The notes under the pieces were generated by a model. The model had not been told where the DNA came from. It saw only the letters and a list, made by a program, of their open reading frames with translations, and searched no databases. This document shows positions 8,282-17,597 of a stretch of DNA of 53,769 bases, in pieces. The stretch's first letter is position 1. Every line of letters begins with the position of its first letter. Origin of the DNA: Betaproteobacteria bacterium CG2_30_68_42 (GTDB taxonomy: Bacteria > Pseudomonadota > Gammaproteobacteria > Burkholderiales > Rhodocyclaceae); NCBI GenBank assembly GCA_001872285.1, contig MNXU01000031.1:1-53769 (forward strand). The letters are read 5' to 3'. The translations under genes were made by a program, and so were the position numbers.

Positions 8282-9583
8282 GTGCTGGAGCCACCGGTGA
8301 CGGATTCCGATTCCAGTTTCTTCCATCGTCTCCGAACCGCGGGCATCACGGAGCACGACAGCGAAGACGAGCGCCTGAACAAGACGCTGCTGGTGTTCGC
8401 CACCGGGCTCGTCACGCTCGCTTCCACGCTCTGGCTGGCGATCTACTGGAGCCTCGGCCTGCGCCTGTCGGCGAGCCTGCCGCTCGCCTTCGGCGCGACG
8501 CTCACGGCCAACCTGCTGCTGTACGCGCACACCGGCAACTTCCGCCTGTTCCGCCTCTCGCAGCTCGCGCTCTTCCTGTTCTTCCCGTTCATCGCGCAAT
8601 GGAGCCTCGGCAACTTCCTGAGCGCGAGCGGCATCCTCCTGTGGGGGCTGCTGGCACCGGTCGGGGCCATCCTGTTCCTGGGGGTACGCGAGTCCGCACC
8701 CTGGTTCGCGGCCTATGTGGCCCTGATCGCCCTGAGCGGTTTCTTCGACTGGTCGCTCGCCGATACGGCCTCGCGTGCGGCGGTCGCGATTCCGCTGCGC
8801 ACGAGCATGGTGTTCTTCGCCCTGAATTTCACCGCGGTGTCGACCATCGTCTATCTGCTGCTGCGCTTCTCGACCCGCGAGAAGGAAACCGCCCGCGCGA
8901 GGCTCACCGAGGCGCACGCGCTGCTGCGCGCGGAGCAGGAGCGCGCTGAACGGCTGCTGCTCAATATCCTGCCCGGACCGATCGCGGAGCGGCTCAAGCG
9001 AAACGAGGAGGCGATCGCCGACGGCTTCGCCGATGTCACGGTGATGTTCGTGGATATCGTCGATTTCACCCACGTTGCGGAAGGGATGTCGCCCAACCAG
9101 GTGTTCTCGATGCTCAACCGCGTGTTCTCCTCGTTCGACGATCTTGCCGAACGCTTCGGACTGGACAAGATCAAGACCATCGGCGACGCCTACATGGTGG
9201 CGGGCGGGCTCGATCGGCGCAATCCCGACTACTGCGCATCGATCGCCGAGATGGCGCTGGCGATGCGCGAGCTGCTGCGCCGCGACCGCGTGGTGAATTC
9301 CGCCGGGCTCGAGATCCGCATCGGCATCGGCACCGGCCCGGTGGTGGCGGGCGTGGTCGGCAAGAAGAAGTTCATCTACGACCTGTGGGGCGACACCGTC
9401 AATATCGCGAGCCGCATCACCTCGGAAGGCGTGCCCGGAATGATCCAGGTCGACACCACCACCTACCGGCGCCTGCGTGAGCGCTTCCAGTTCCACGAGC
9501 CGCAGACGCTCTACCTCAAGGGCAAGGGGGACACCACCGTGTATCGGATGATCGGCAAGAAAACGCAGGCGGCCGCCCAATGA
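8282..9583 (+). CDS. Membrane class III adenylate cyclase
   Basis: 433 residues. The first ~200 hold about six hydrophobic segments (residues 35-195) without an obvious sensor domain. A short helix rich in Arg, Ala and Glu leads into the catalytic domain (about 250-425). Metal-binding Asp residues are in V-M-F-V-D-I-V-D-F (first Asp about 257), the next motif is K-I-K-T-I-G-D-A-Y-M, and the transition-state Asn/Arg lie in D-L-W-G-D-T-V-N-I-A-S-R. Lys in the K-T-I-G-D motif and Asp in Y-D-L-W-G-D are the residues that specify adenine, so cAMP synthesis is predicted. The start is a GTG at 8282 or the GTG at 8297; neither has a strong ribosome site. It is convergent with the kinase gene, with only four bases between. 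Confidence 0.9.
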   Translation: MLEPPVTDSDSSFFHRLRTAGITEHDSEDERLNKTLLVFATGLVTLASTLWLAIYWSLGLRLSASLPLAFGATLTANLLLYAHTGNFRLFRLSQLALFLFFPFIAQWSLGNFLSASGILLWGLLAPVGAILFLGVRESAPWFAAYVALIALSGFFDWSLADTASRAAVAIPLRTSMVFFALNFTAVSTIVYLLLRFSTREKETARARLTEAHALLRAEQERAERLLLNILPGPIAERLKRNEEAIADGFADVTVMFVDIVDFTHVAEGMSPNQVFSMLNRVFSSFDDLAERFGLDKIKTIGDAYMVAGGLDRRNPDYCASIAEMALAMRELLRRDRVVNSAGLEIRIGIGTGPVVAGVVGKKKFIYDLWGDTVNIASRITSEGVPGMIQVDTTTYRRLRERFQFHEPQTLYLKGKGDTTVYRMIGKKTQAAAQ

Positions 9584-9587
9584 AGCT

Positions 9588-11363
9588 TCAGGTTGCGGCT
9601 GCTTCCTTCTCCGGTCTTCCGAGATCCGGGTTCGGGGCGAGGCGGAAGCAGACGCGGCCGGGGCGGTTTTCGGCGAGCGTGAGCTCCCAGCCGAGCGAGC
9701 GCGCGCGGCGCGAGGATTGGTACAAACCGATCCCCAGGCCGGTTGCCGAAGGCACGGCGCCCTCGAACAAGGTGCGGGCAAGAGCGGCCGGCAGCGGCTC
9801 GCCCGAATCGGCAACGCTCAGGGCAATGCCTCCGGCGTGTTCGAGGGTGACGCTCACCGCTGCCGGACCGCCTGCGTGGCGTTTGTCCAGCGCGTTGCGG
9901 ATCAGGTTGTCGGCTACGCCCGAGAACAGGTCACCAGGGATGCGGCTGGCGGGCAGAGGGAGCGCCGCGACGAAGGCGACGCCCTGACCCGCGTAGCGCT
10001 CGCGAAAGCCGGCCCACCATTCGCCCAGATCCTGCTTCGCGACGAGGTCGGGCTCGGGCCGCTGCAATCGGGCGAGCGTCTCCTGCAGCCGCCGGCTGAT
10101 CTCGGGCAACTGGTGCGCGAGCAATTGCCTGAATTCTGGCGTTGCGGTCGCATCCTCGCGCGCGGCGGCGAAGCACAGCGCATTGAGCGATTGCAGCAGG
10201 TTCTTGATGTCGTGGGTCAGCCGTGCGCCAGTCTCATAGACCGCGCGCAGGTAAGCCATCTGCTCGAGCTGGCCGCCCCATCGCTTGGCCAGATGGAACT
10301 CGTTCAGGATCTGCACCATCAGGTCGACATGCCACACGAATGCCGGCGACAGGGCCCGGCGGCTCGCCAGTTCGAGCTCGATGTCGCCGTGGCGGAAAAC
10401 CTGCCGCAATCCGTCTCTCGCTCCGAACTCGCCGCTGGCGCCGGGCGCCGACCAGCGCCCGCCGCGGATTCCCGGCAGCGCCATGAACTGTGCGAGTGCC
10501 GCGGACGCGAAGCGCTGCGCATCCGGCTCGCGCCGCGCAGCCTCGGTCAGGCCCTCGAGCCAGTCCTCGAACGGCACGCCGGCACTCAGCACGTGGCGCG
10601 AGAAAAGCAGGCCCAGCCCGGCGAAGTTCAGCCTCGGATTCCAGACCCAGCCGAGCACGAGCAGCACCGCCGCGACCGTGGCGAGCGCCAGCAGCAGCGA
10701 CTCGAAATACCCGTGCCCGGCGAGCAGCATGAGCGCGAGACTGCCCAGCACCAGCACCGCCAGCAGCAGGACCACGAACGCGGAGTACATCAGGTCGATG
10801 AGATCGAAACGCTCCCCCGTTTCCTCCCCGCGCGGAAGAAGGATCATCGCCACCAGCAGCGTTGGCAGCGCGTAGTGTGCGACCGGCCGCAAGGCGCCCA
10901 GATCGACCGGCTGCGGCAGAATTTCCGGAGTGACCAGCACCAGCAGTTCGGTGACGAGGTCCCCGAGCGCGAGCAGGTAGAAAAGCCGTGTCGGCAGGTG
11001 GTCGGAGAAGAACACCCGCCCGCCCAGGATCCCGGCGAGCAGGATGATCCAGGCGAGGAGCACGGGCGCCGCCGCCCAGACCGCCACGGCAGCGCAGCCG
11101 GCGACGAGTGCCGCCAGCCCCGTCCAGCCGAGCCGGGTCTCGGCGTGGATCAGCGGCTGCCAGAGCAGGAACAGACCGAGATGCCCGATCAGCAGCACCC
11201 GCCCCACCGTGCTTGCGGCTCCCTGCACCACGACGGCATGGAGGAGCGCGAGCATCGCCACCAGCACCCAGCGGCGGTGGCGCACCGCCATGGCCGAGAG
11301 CCGGGCGAGCCGGGCGCGCGCCCGACCGTCCGGCGGGTTGGCGAACCGGGCTTCCTGCGGCAT
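9588..11363 (-). CDS. Membrane sensor histidine kinase (PrsK-like)
   Basis: 591 residues. The N-terminal half has about eight hydrophobic helices (to residue ~300), followed by a linker, then a phosphoacceptor box T-H-D-I-K-N-L-L-Q-S-L (His about 383), an N box D-N-L-I-R-N-A-L-D-K and a short G box G-L-G-I-G-L-Y. The H-D-I/L-K-N form of the H box is characteristic of PrsK-like kinases linked to PEP-CTERM systems and of some NtrB-like kinases. The ATG at 11363 is preferred over 11369 because GGGAGGG lies seven bases before it. No response regulator adjoins it. A PEP-CTERM gene and a sigma-54 promoter lie just beyond its 5' end, which fits a PrsK/PrsR-like circuit, though the partner is not in the window. 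Confidence 0.8.
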   Translation of the reverse strand: MPQEARFANPPDGRARARLARLSAMAVRHRRWVLVAMLALLHAVVVQGAASTVGRVLLIGHLGLFLLWQPLIHAETRLGWTGLAALVAGCAAVAVWAAAPVLLAWIILLAGILGGRVFFSDHLPTRLFYLLALGDLVTELLVLVTPEILPQPVDLGALRPVAHYALPTLLVAMILLPRGEETGERFDLIDLMYSAFVVLLLAVLVLGSLALMLLAGHGYFESLLLALATVAAVLLVLGWVWNPRLNFAGLGLLFSRHVLSAGVPFEDWLEGLTEAARREPDAQRFASAALAQFMALPGIRGGRWSAPGASGEFGARDGLRQVFRHGDIELELASRRALSPAFVWHVDLMVQILNEFHLAKRWGGQLEQMAYLRAVYETGARLTHDIKNLLQSLNALCFAAAREDATATPEFRQLLAHQLPEISRRLQETLARLQRPEPDLVAKQDLGEWWAGFRERYAGQGVAFVAALPLPASRIPGDLFSGVADNLIRNALDKRHAGGPAAVSVTLEHAGGIALSVADSGEPLPAALARTLFEGAVPSATGLGIGLYQSSRRARSLGWELTLAENRPGRVCFRLAPNPDLGRPEKEAAAT

Positions 11364-11497
11364 CCTCATCCCTCCCGAGCGGGATTCTATCTTCCGCCGC
11401 GCCGGCCCGTGCGCGCGTACGGCACGTCCGGCCATGCGATTGGCATCGGGAAGGTGCCGGTTCGCACCTCCGGCGCGTCGAGGCCGACCGGAGAAGG

Positions 11498-11526
11498 TTG
11501 CAATTTCGATATGATTCTTGCTTAAT
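11498..11526 (+). promoter_or_regulatory. Possible sigma-70 promoter of the PEP-CTERM gene
   Basis: TTGCAA, 17 bases, CTTAAT: four of six matches in each box with ideal spacing, in an unusually AT-rich patch about 70 bases before the PEP-CTERM start. Weak but well placed. Confidence 0.35.
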
Positions 11527-11595
11527 GCGCGACGAGCGGTTTGCCGCGATCGCCCGAGAGAGCGCGGACGCGGCAGCCGGGAACGGAGGCGAGCC

Positions 11596-12300
11596 ATGAA
11601 CAGGTGGGGTGCGGGCGCTGTCGCGGCACTGATGCTCTCGGCGGGCGCCGGATCGGCGGCGGCCACGCAGGTCTTCACGAACGAGGACGACTGGCGCGCG
11701 GCGGTGGGGAGCGGCTTCGGGATCGAGACCTTCGAGACCTACGCCTCTGGCACTTCCCTCACCGCGCTCGATTCGCTGGGCATCGCTTTCGGCAAGCTGA
11801 CGAGTTCCGATACCAGTTTCCCGACGGTCAGAAGCCAGGCGACGGAAGCCGGGGGCCTGTGCCGCTCCTGCCCGATGGTGCTCGTCAATGACGACGACCT
11901 CGCGGCGCCGGGCAAGGGCGCGATCGTCATCCTTCCGGCGCGATCGAATCTGACCCTCAAAGGGGTCGGGTACTGGAACTCGGGCGGATCCGACGTGACC
12001 CGGCTCACCCTGTTCGACGCGGACGGTGCGGAGGTCGCGCACGCGGACAGCCCCGGCACCCTCGAATTCCTCGGCATCGCGAACCCGGCCCGTCCGGTCG
12101 TGCGGGCCGAGATCGCGGCGATCGCGCCGCCCTCCGGCTCGCCGGACTTCTACTTCACCATCGACGACCTGCAGATCGCGGCGATCCCCGAACCGCATGC
12201 CTATGCGCTTTGGATGGCAGGCCTGGCAGCGCTCGCCGCGAGCGCGGCGGGACGACGCCGCCGCGAGGGCACGCGCGGCCGGCGAGTGTCCACCCTCTGA
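11596..12300 (+). CDS. PEP-CTERM sorted exported protein
   Basis: 234 residues. N-terminal signal peptide (hydrophobic to about residue 24, A-A-A-T). The C-terminus has the PEP-CTERM tripartite signal: I-P-E-P-H, then a hydrophobic helix (A-Y-A-L-W-M-A-G-L-A-A-L), then a basic tail G-R-R-R-R. In known systems exosortase EpsH/XrtA recognises this signal and the proteins go to the exopolysaccharide-rich surface. The body is a beta-rich domain with G-I-E-T-F-E-T-Y near residue 41 and F-Y-F-T-I-D-D-L-Q-I near the end, a lectin-like pattern common in PEP-CTERM proteins. The ATG at 11596 follows GGAGG at good spacing. No exosortase is in the window, so it must be elsewhere. Confidence 0.85.
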   Translation: MNRWGAGAVAALMLSAGAGSAAATQVFTNEDDWRAAVGSGFGIETFETYASGTSLTALDSLGIAFGKLTSSDTSFPTVRSQATEAGGLCRSCPMVLVNDDDLAAPGKGAIVILPARSNLTLKGVGYWNSGGSDVTRLTLFDADGAEVAHADSPGTLEFLGIANPARPVVRAEIAAIAPPSGSPDFYFTIDDLQIAAIPEPHAYALWMAGLAALAASAAGRRRREGTRGRRVSTL

Positions 12301-12364
12301 CGAATGCGTCGGAATCGGGACAGCCCGGCCGGCGTTTCGACGCCCGGACAGCCCCGCCGGCGGC

Positions 12365-12380
12365 TGGCACCGAAATTGCT
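12365..12380 (+). promoter_or_regulatory. Sigma-54 promoter upstream of prepilin gene
   Basis: TGGCAC at 12365-12370, five bases, TTGCT at 12376-12380. The invariant GG (12366-12367) and GC (12378-12379) are exactly ten bases apart, as sigma-54 (RpoN) needs. It lies 38 bases before the prepilin ATG on the same strand. PilR-type activators drive pilin genes, and PrsR-type activators drive PEP-CTERM genes, from such promoters in known systems. Confidence 0.75.
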
Positions 12381-12417
12381 TGCGGTGGAATCGAAGAAAA
12401 CACGGAGGCATGCGGAC

Positions 12418-13062
12418 ATGAAGCGTCAGAGCGGATTCACGCTGGTGGAAATCGCGATCGTGCTGGTCATCATCGGCCTGCTGCTGGGAGGAATCCTCAA
12501 GGGCCAGGAGCTGATCGTGCAGGCGCGCATCAAGAACGTCGTGAACGACATGAACGGGATCTCCGCTGCGGTCTATTCTTACCAGGACCGGTACCGCGCG
12601 ATTCCGGGCGACGACAAGGGCGCGTGCTCGCGCTGGAACAACCAGACCTATGCGGGCGACGGCAACGGCGCGGTCGATCCGGCGAGTGCGGCGGCCGCGC
12701 CGTGCGGGAGCTTCTCCCTGTCGCCGCTTCCGAAGGAGAACACGCTCTTCTGGCAGCACCTGCGGCTGTCCGGGCTGATCGGCGGGGATGCATCGAACGC
12801 GGACGAGCCCCTGAACGCCGTGGGCGGAAAGATCGTGGTCTGGAAGGATCCGTTCGCGAGCCCCGGCACGGTGGTCGGCTTTGCCGTCTGCGCGACCAAT
12901 CTGCCGGCGAAGGTCGCCTCCGCCATCGACAGCCAGTTCGACGACGGGCTGCCCGACAAGGGGTCGGTGCGTGCGGTCGCCGGCACCGATCTCACCGCAG
13001 CCGTGACGACCGCCTATCTGGACGACGCCTCCAAGGTCTATTCCGTCTGCAAGCCGCTGTAG
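12418..13062 (+). CDS. Type IV prepilin-like protein
   Basis: 214 residues with a textbook type IVa leader: M-K-R-Q-S-G then F-T-L-V-E-I-A-I-V-L-V-I-I-G, giving the G|F cleavage site after residue 6 and Glu at +5, and a hydrophobic alpha-1 helix. The globular part includes Y-R-A-I-P-G-D-D, a G-D-G-N-G-A-V-D loop and four Cys (one near the C-terminus, V-C-K-P-L), similar to minor or MSHA-like pilins. GGAGG lies about nine bases before the ATG. It is transcribed alone from a sigma-54 promoter, 4 kb away from the assembly genes 3-8187 that probably assemble it. Confidence 0.85.
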   Translation: MKRQSGFTLVEIAIVLVIIGLLLGGILKGQELIVQARIKNVVNDMNGISAAVYSYQDRYRAIPGDDKGACSRWNNQTYAGDGNGAVDPASAAAAPCGSFSLSPLPKENTLFWQHLRLSGLIGGDASNADEPLNAVGGKIVVWKDPFASPGTVVGFAVCATNLPAKVASAIDSQFDDGLPDKGSVRAVAGTDLTAAVTTAYLDDASKVYSVCKPL

Positions 13063-13086
13063 CGCGCGGGCGATGCCCCCGCGCGC
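13062..13086. terminator. Hairpin between convergent genes
   Basis: Perfect 9-bp stem (13062-13070 with 13078-13086) and a 7-base loop, starting at the prepilin stop and just before the lipoprotein stop on the other strand. No T-tract follows, so an intrinsic terminator is not certain; it could serve both strands. Confidence 0.4.
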
Positions 13087-13091
13087 CCGCC

Positions 13092-13544
13092 TCAGCGTCC
13101 GGCGGGCGCAGGCGCGGCGGGTGCCGGGACGAAGCGGCCGCGGCCGGTCCCGAACTCGAAGGCGCCCAAGGGGCGTCCGAGCTGCGCGGGAGCCTTCGCG
13201 AAGCGCTGGATCTCGCAGCCTTCCAGGCCGATGGCATAGTAGCGAGCGGCCTGGCGCAGGATCAGGATCGGCTCCGGATAGACGCCGTCAGGCGCGCGAT
13301 GGAGTTCGAGCCTGAACTCGCCGCCAGGCACGGGCTCGAGCCGGCTGCGGCGCTGGCAGGCGGGCAGCGCACTCATCACCGCCTCGACTTCGTATTCGCG
13401 CTCCCACGGAAGGTTCCGTCGCACGCTCACGGTCAGCGCGCGAGCGCTCCCGTCGATCGCCACCGACGCCGTCTCTCCGGCACAGCCGGCGAGCAGCGCA
13501 GCCGCGACGGCGCCGAGCGCGGCGCTTGCGCTTGCCTGGATCAT
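13092..13544 (-). CDS. Small lipoprotein of unknown function
   Basis: 150 residues. Signal peptide with lipobox L-L-A-G-C (Cys at about residue 21). The mature part has Cys in P-A-C-Q-R and G-C-E-I-Q-R-F, which could form a disulfide, and a Pro/Ala-rich C-terminus (P-A-P-A-A-P-A-P-A). I do not recognise the family. Its ATG overlaps the stop of pyrC (ATGA), so it is probably translated with pyrC, without an obvious functional link. Confidence 0.75.
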   Translation of the reverse strand: MIQASASAALGAVAAALLAGCAGETASVAIDGSARALTVSVRRNLPWEREYEVEAVMSALPACQRRSRLEPVPGGEFRLELHRAPDGVYPEPILILRQAARYYAIGLEGCEIQRFAKAPAQLGRPLGAFEFGTGRGRFVPAPAAPAPAGR

Positions 13545-14617
13545 GCGCCGACGAGCCTCCAGCGCAGGCGCTCGCCGGCGCGATACGGCACCAGCGCATC
13601 CTCGCCGGATCCGATGCAATCGGGCACGCGCCAGTCGCGGCGCTCGATCGTGAGCGTTCCGGCGTTGCGCGGCAGGCCGTGGAAGTCGGCGCCGAAGAGG
13701 GATGCGAAACCCTCCAGCCGGTCGAGGGCGCCGGCGGCCTCGAACGCCTCGGCGACGAGCTCGATGGCGGCAGGCGCCGTGAAGCAGCCGGCGCAACCGC
13801 ATGCGGCCTCCTTCGAGGCCCGCGGATGGGGCGCAGAATCGGTGCCAATGAAGAACTTCGGGTTGCCCGAGGTCGCCGCCCTCAGCAGCGCCCGGCGATG
13901 AGTCTCGCGCTTGAGCACCGGCAGGCAGTAGTTGTGCGGGCGGATCCCGCCGGCGAGCATGGCGTTCCGGTTCATCAGCAGGTGGTGCGCAGTGAGGGTC
14001 GCGGCCACCTGCGGGCCGGCCTCGCTCACGAATTGCACCGCCTCCTCCGTGGTGACATGTTCGAGCACGATGCGAAGCGCAGGGAAGCGGCGTGCGAGCG
14101 GCGCCAGGATGCGATCCAGGAACACGCGCTCGCGATCGAAGATATCCACGTCGGCATCGGTCACCTCTCCGTGCAGGAGCAGCGGCATCCCCACCGCCTG
14201 CATGCGCTCGAGCACTGCCGTGCATCGCTCGATCGCGGTGACGCCGCGATCCGAGTTCGTGGTCGCCCCGGCCGGGTAGTACTTGATCGCATGAACGAAG
14301 CCGCTCGCTCGCGCCCGGTCGATCTCGGCGGCAGGCGTGTTGTCGGTGAGATACAACGTCATGAGCGGTTCGAACTTGAGCCCCGGCGGCAGGAGCGCGA
14401 GGATGCGCGCGCGGTAGGCCGCAGCCTCGCCGGTGGTGACGATCGGCGGCTTCAGGTTGGGCATGACGATCGCGCGCGCGAACCGGCGCGCGGTGTGCGG
14501 CAGCACGGCGGCGAGCAACGCGCCATCGCGCAGGTGCACGTGCCAGTCGTCGGGGCGGGCGAAGGTGAGCGTTTCCGGCATCGCGGCGGCAGGGGCAGGA
14601 GCGGCTGAGTCTATCAT
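13541..14617 (-). CDS. pyrC: Dihydroorotase, class II
   Basis: 358 residues (or 346 from the ATG at 14581). Catalyses reversible cyclisation of N-carbamoyl-aspartate to dihydroorotate in pyrimidine synthesis, in the cytoplasm. Zinc ligands are visible: H-V-H in [10 protein letters not shown], the carboxylated Lys in H-A-I-K-Y-Y-P-A-G, His in L-L-L-H-G-E and in V-L-E-H-V-T-T, and the catalytic Asp in G-T-D-S-A-P-H. All are intact. The upstream ATG (14617) lies six bases from the rsmI stop, favouring coupling, whereas homology begins close to the inner ATG; the start is therefore not certain. Confidence 0.95.
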   Translation of the reverse strand: MIDSAAPAPAAAMPETLTFARPDDWHVHLRDGALLAAVLPHTARRFARAIVMPNLKPPIVTTGEAAAYRARILALLPPGLKFEPLMTLYLTDNTPAAEIDRARASGFVHAIKYYPAGATTNSDRGVTAIERCTAVLERMQAVGMPLLLHGEVTDADVDIFDRERVFLDRILAPLARRFPALRIVLEHVTTEEAVQFVSEAGPQVAATLTAHHLLMNRNAMLAGGIRPHNYCLPVLKRETHRRALLRAATSGNPKFFIGTDSAPHPRASKEAACGCAGCFTAPAAIELVAEAFEAAGALDRLEGFASLFGADFHGLPRNAGTLTIERRDWRVPDCIGSGEDALVPYRAGERLRWRLVGA

Positions 14618-14623
14618 CGCGGT

Positions 14624-15475
14624 TCACCCGCCGCCGGCCTTCATTTCCAGTGCCCGTGCATAGACCGACTTGCGCGGCGCGCGCGTGATCTCGACCGCTG
14701 CGGCCACCGCCTGGCTGAGCGGCAGGTGCGCGAGCAGCACCTCCAGGACATGATCGAAATCGCCTTCCTGCACCGCCTTCGCCGGCGCGCCCGAGACCAG
14801 CAGCACGAACTCGCCGCGGCTGCGGTTCGCATCCCCCGACAGCCACTGCGCCGCGTGCCCGAGCGGCATCGCCTCGATCGACTCGAAGCGCTTGGTGATC
14901 TCGCGTGCGATCACCAGATGCCGGGATTCGCCCAGGACCGTCGCGAGATCCTCGATCGCCTCGCCGATGCGGTGCGGCGTCTCGTGGAACACCAGCGCAC
15001 AGGGCAGCGCTTCGAGCCGGCGAAGTTCCGCGAGCCGCTGCGAGCGCCGCGCGGGAAGGAAGCCGTAGAACAGGAAATGCGGCTCCTCCAGGCCGGAGGC
15101 CGAGAGTGCCGCGATTGCCGCGTTCGGCCCGGGAACGGGCACGACCCGGTAGCCCGCCGCGCGCACGCCCGCCACCGCGCGTGCCCCGGGGTCCGACACC
15201 CCCGGGGTGCCGGCATCGCAAACCAGCGCGACGCTCTGTCCGGCCGCGAGCCGCTCGATCAGCCGCCGTGCCGCCTCGCGCTCGTTGTGTTCATGCACGG
15301 CGATGAGCGGCTTGCCGATGCCGTAATGGCGCAGCAGCACGCCCGTGTGGCGGGTATCCTCGGCGGCGATCACGTCCACCACCCGCAGCACTTCCAGCGC
15401 GCGCAGCGTGATGTCACCGAGATGACCGAGCGGGGTGGCCACCACATATAATGCCGCGGAACCGCGTTCGTCCAT
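14624..15475 (-). CDS. rsmI: 16S rRNA 2'-O-ribose C1402 methyltransferase
   Basis: 283 residues, tetrapyrrole-methylase fold. Methylates the 2'-O of C1402 in the 16S P-site. Motifs in order: T-P-L-G-H-L-G-D-I-T near the N-terminus, A-E-D-T-R-H-T-G-V-L-L, D-A-G-T-P-G-V-S-D-P-G and V-P-V-P-G-P-N-A-A-I-A-A-L-S-A-S-G. The start is ATG 15475 because homology begins right after it; the frame upstream is open but unrelated. Its start codon shares the palindrome CATG with the yraN start on the other strand. LpoA, which sits between rsmI and yraN in E. coli, is absent here. Confidence 0.95.
   Translation of the reverse strand: MDERGSAALYVVATPLGHLGDITLRALEVLRVVDVIAAEDTRHTGVLLRHYGIGKPLIAVHEHNEREAARRLIERLAAGQSVALVCDAGTPGVSDPGARAVAGVRAAGYRVVPVPGPNAAIAALSASGLEEPHFLFYGFLPARRSQRLAELRRLEALPCALVFHETPHRIGEAIEDLATVLGESRHLVIAREITKRFESIEAMPLGHAAQWLSGDANRSRGEFVLLVSGAPAKAVQEGDFDHVLEVLLAHLPLSQAVAAAVEITRAPRKSVYARALEMKAGGG
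15447..15452 (+). promoter_or_regulatory. Likely -10 box of the yraN operon
   Basis: A perfect TATAAT 21 bases before the yraN ATG, inside the 5' part of rsmI on the other strand. A partial -35 (ATGACC, 15422-15427, 19 bases away) is weak. Confidence 0.45.
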
Positions 15476-15860
15476 GCGCCCTCGTCCCTCCTCACCGCAT
15501 CGTACCGCTGCGCCCGGCGGCGGCGCGGGCGCGGCTGCCGAGGATCTCGCAGCCCGCTTCCTCGAGCGCCGCGGCCTCACCGTCCTCCGGCGCAATTATC
15601 GCTGCCGCGGCGGCGAAATCGACCTCATCTGTTCCCACGGCGGTACCCTCGTCTTCGTCGAGGTGAGGCTGCGATCGAGCGAGCGCTTCGGCGGCGCCGA
15701 TCAAAGCATCACTGCGGCCAAGCGCAGGCGCATCGTTCTGGCTGCGGAACACTACCTGCTCGGCCGCCCGGAACAGCGGTGCCGATTCGATGCCGTGCTG
15801 CTGAGCGCGCTGGAACCCGCCGCGATCCGCTGGATCCCGGATGCCTTCGATGCGCACTGA
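15474..15860 (+). CDS. yraN: UPF0102 / YraN family endonuclease-like protein
   Basis: 128 residues. Small protein with a Holliday-junction-resolvase-like (restriction-endonuclease) fold. The family core is visible: R-N-Y-R-C-R-G-G-E-I-D-L-I followed by L-V-F-V-E-V-R-L-R-S, i.e. the E-x-D...E-V-(K/R) active-site pattern. The cellular role is not established. The Pro/Ala/Gly-rich first 25 residues are unlike the fold. ATG 15474 is chosen because it sits at the CATG shared with rsmI. The next gene overlaps its end. Confidence 0.9.
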   Translation: MRPRPSSPHRTAAPGGGAGAAAEDLAARFLERRGLTVLRRNYRCRGGEIDLICSHGGTLVFVEVRLRSSERFGGADQSITAAKRRRIVLAAEHYLLGRPEQRCRFDAVLLSALEPAAIRWIPDAFDAH

Positions 15861-16233
15861 GGCCGCCGGCGTGTTCCTCGCCGTGGCTGCGATCTTCACG
15901 CCGGGCCCCGCGCCCGCCGAATCGGTCCGGCTGCTCGTGCAAAGCTCTCCGCTTGCCGGGTTCCAATACTACGCCGGGGCCACGCTGTGGAACGAGATGA
16001 AGGCGGGCGACCGGCTCGTGCTGGTGCGCGAACCCGACAACGCGCACGACCCGCGCGCGGTGCGCGTGGAATGGCGCGGCCGCAAGCTGGGCTATCTGCC
16101 GCGCGCCGAAAACGCGGCCGTCGCCACGGAAATGGACCGGGGCGCGCTGGTCGAAGGGCGGATCAGTCGGCTCGTCGCGCACCGCAACCCATGGCGCAGG
16201 CTGCGCGTGGATGTCTGGCTCGTCGCGCCCTGA
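15850..16233 (+). CDS. Exported HIRAN-domain protein
   Basis: 127 residues from ATG 15850 (a second in-frame ATG at 15841 adds three residues). A signal-peptide-like start (A-A-G-V-F-L-A-V-A-A-I-F ... A-P-A-E) is followed by a single HIRAN domain: Q-Y-Y-A-G, D-R-L-V-L-V-R-E-P-D-N-A-H-D-P-R-A-V-R-V and K-L-G-Y-L-P-R. HIRAN domains in HLTF/Rad5 bind 3' DNA ends; stand-alone bacterial versions are uncharacterised. Export is odd for a DNA-binding fold, so either the domain has another ligand or the hydrophobic start is an anchor. It overlaps yraN by 11 bases. Confidence 0.8.
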   Translation: MRTEAAGVFLAVAAIFTPGPAPAESVRLLVQSSPLAGFQYYAGATLWNEMKAGDRLVLVREPDNAHDPRAVRVEWRGRKLGYLPRAENAAVATEMDRGALVEGRISRLVAHRNPWRRLRVDVWLVAP

Positions 16234-16269
16234 ACGGCGCGGCCGTCATGCGGACGTGACGCGTCCCTG

Positions 16270-16278
16270 TGCTACCAT
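16270..16278 (+). promoter_or_regulatory. Possible extended -10 promoter before diaA
   Basis: TGCTACCAT (extended -10, TG-n-TACCAT), 28 bases before the diaA ATG. The same nonamer precedes the acyl-CoA ligase gene at 18127-18135. No good -35 is seen here. Confidence 0.35.
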
Positions 16279-16288
16279 GGATGCGTAA

Positions 16289-17526
<1,238 letters not shown>

Positions 17527-17530
17527 CTGC

Positions 17531-17558
17531 GGTTCCAGGTTCCAGGCTCCAGGTTCCG
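17531..17558 (+). repeat. Four tandem heptamers (GGTTCCA)
   Basis: GGTTCCA, GGTTCCA, GGCTCCA, GGTTCCG in tandem (two mismatches in 28 bases), directly after the dolP stop in the 71-base gap before rfaE2. No function seen; a slippage-prone microsatellite. Confidence 0.7.
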
Positions 17559-17597
17559 GCCTGCGCGAAGCTCCATGCGGGAAGTCGGACGCCGCGC

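Noticed and set aside
11421-11457. A sigma-54 promoter before the PEP-CTERM gene (TGGCAT at 11441 or GGCACG at 11421)
   Set aside because: The GG-to-GC distance is off by two or three bases in both cases, which sigma-54 does not tolerate.
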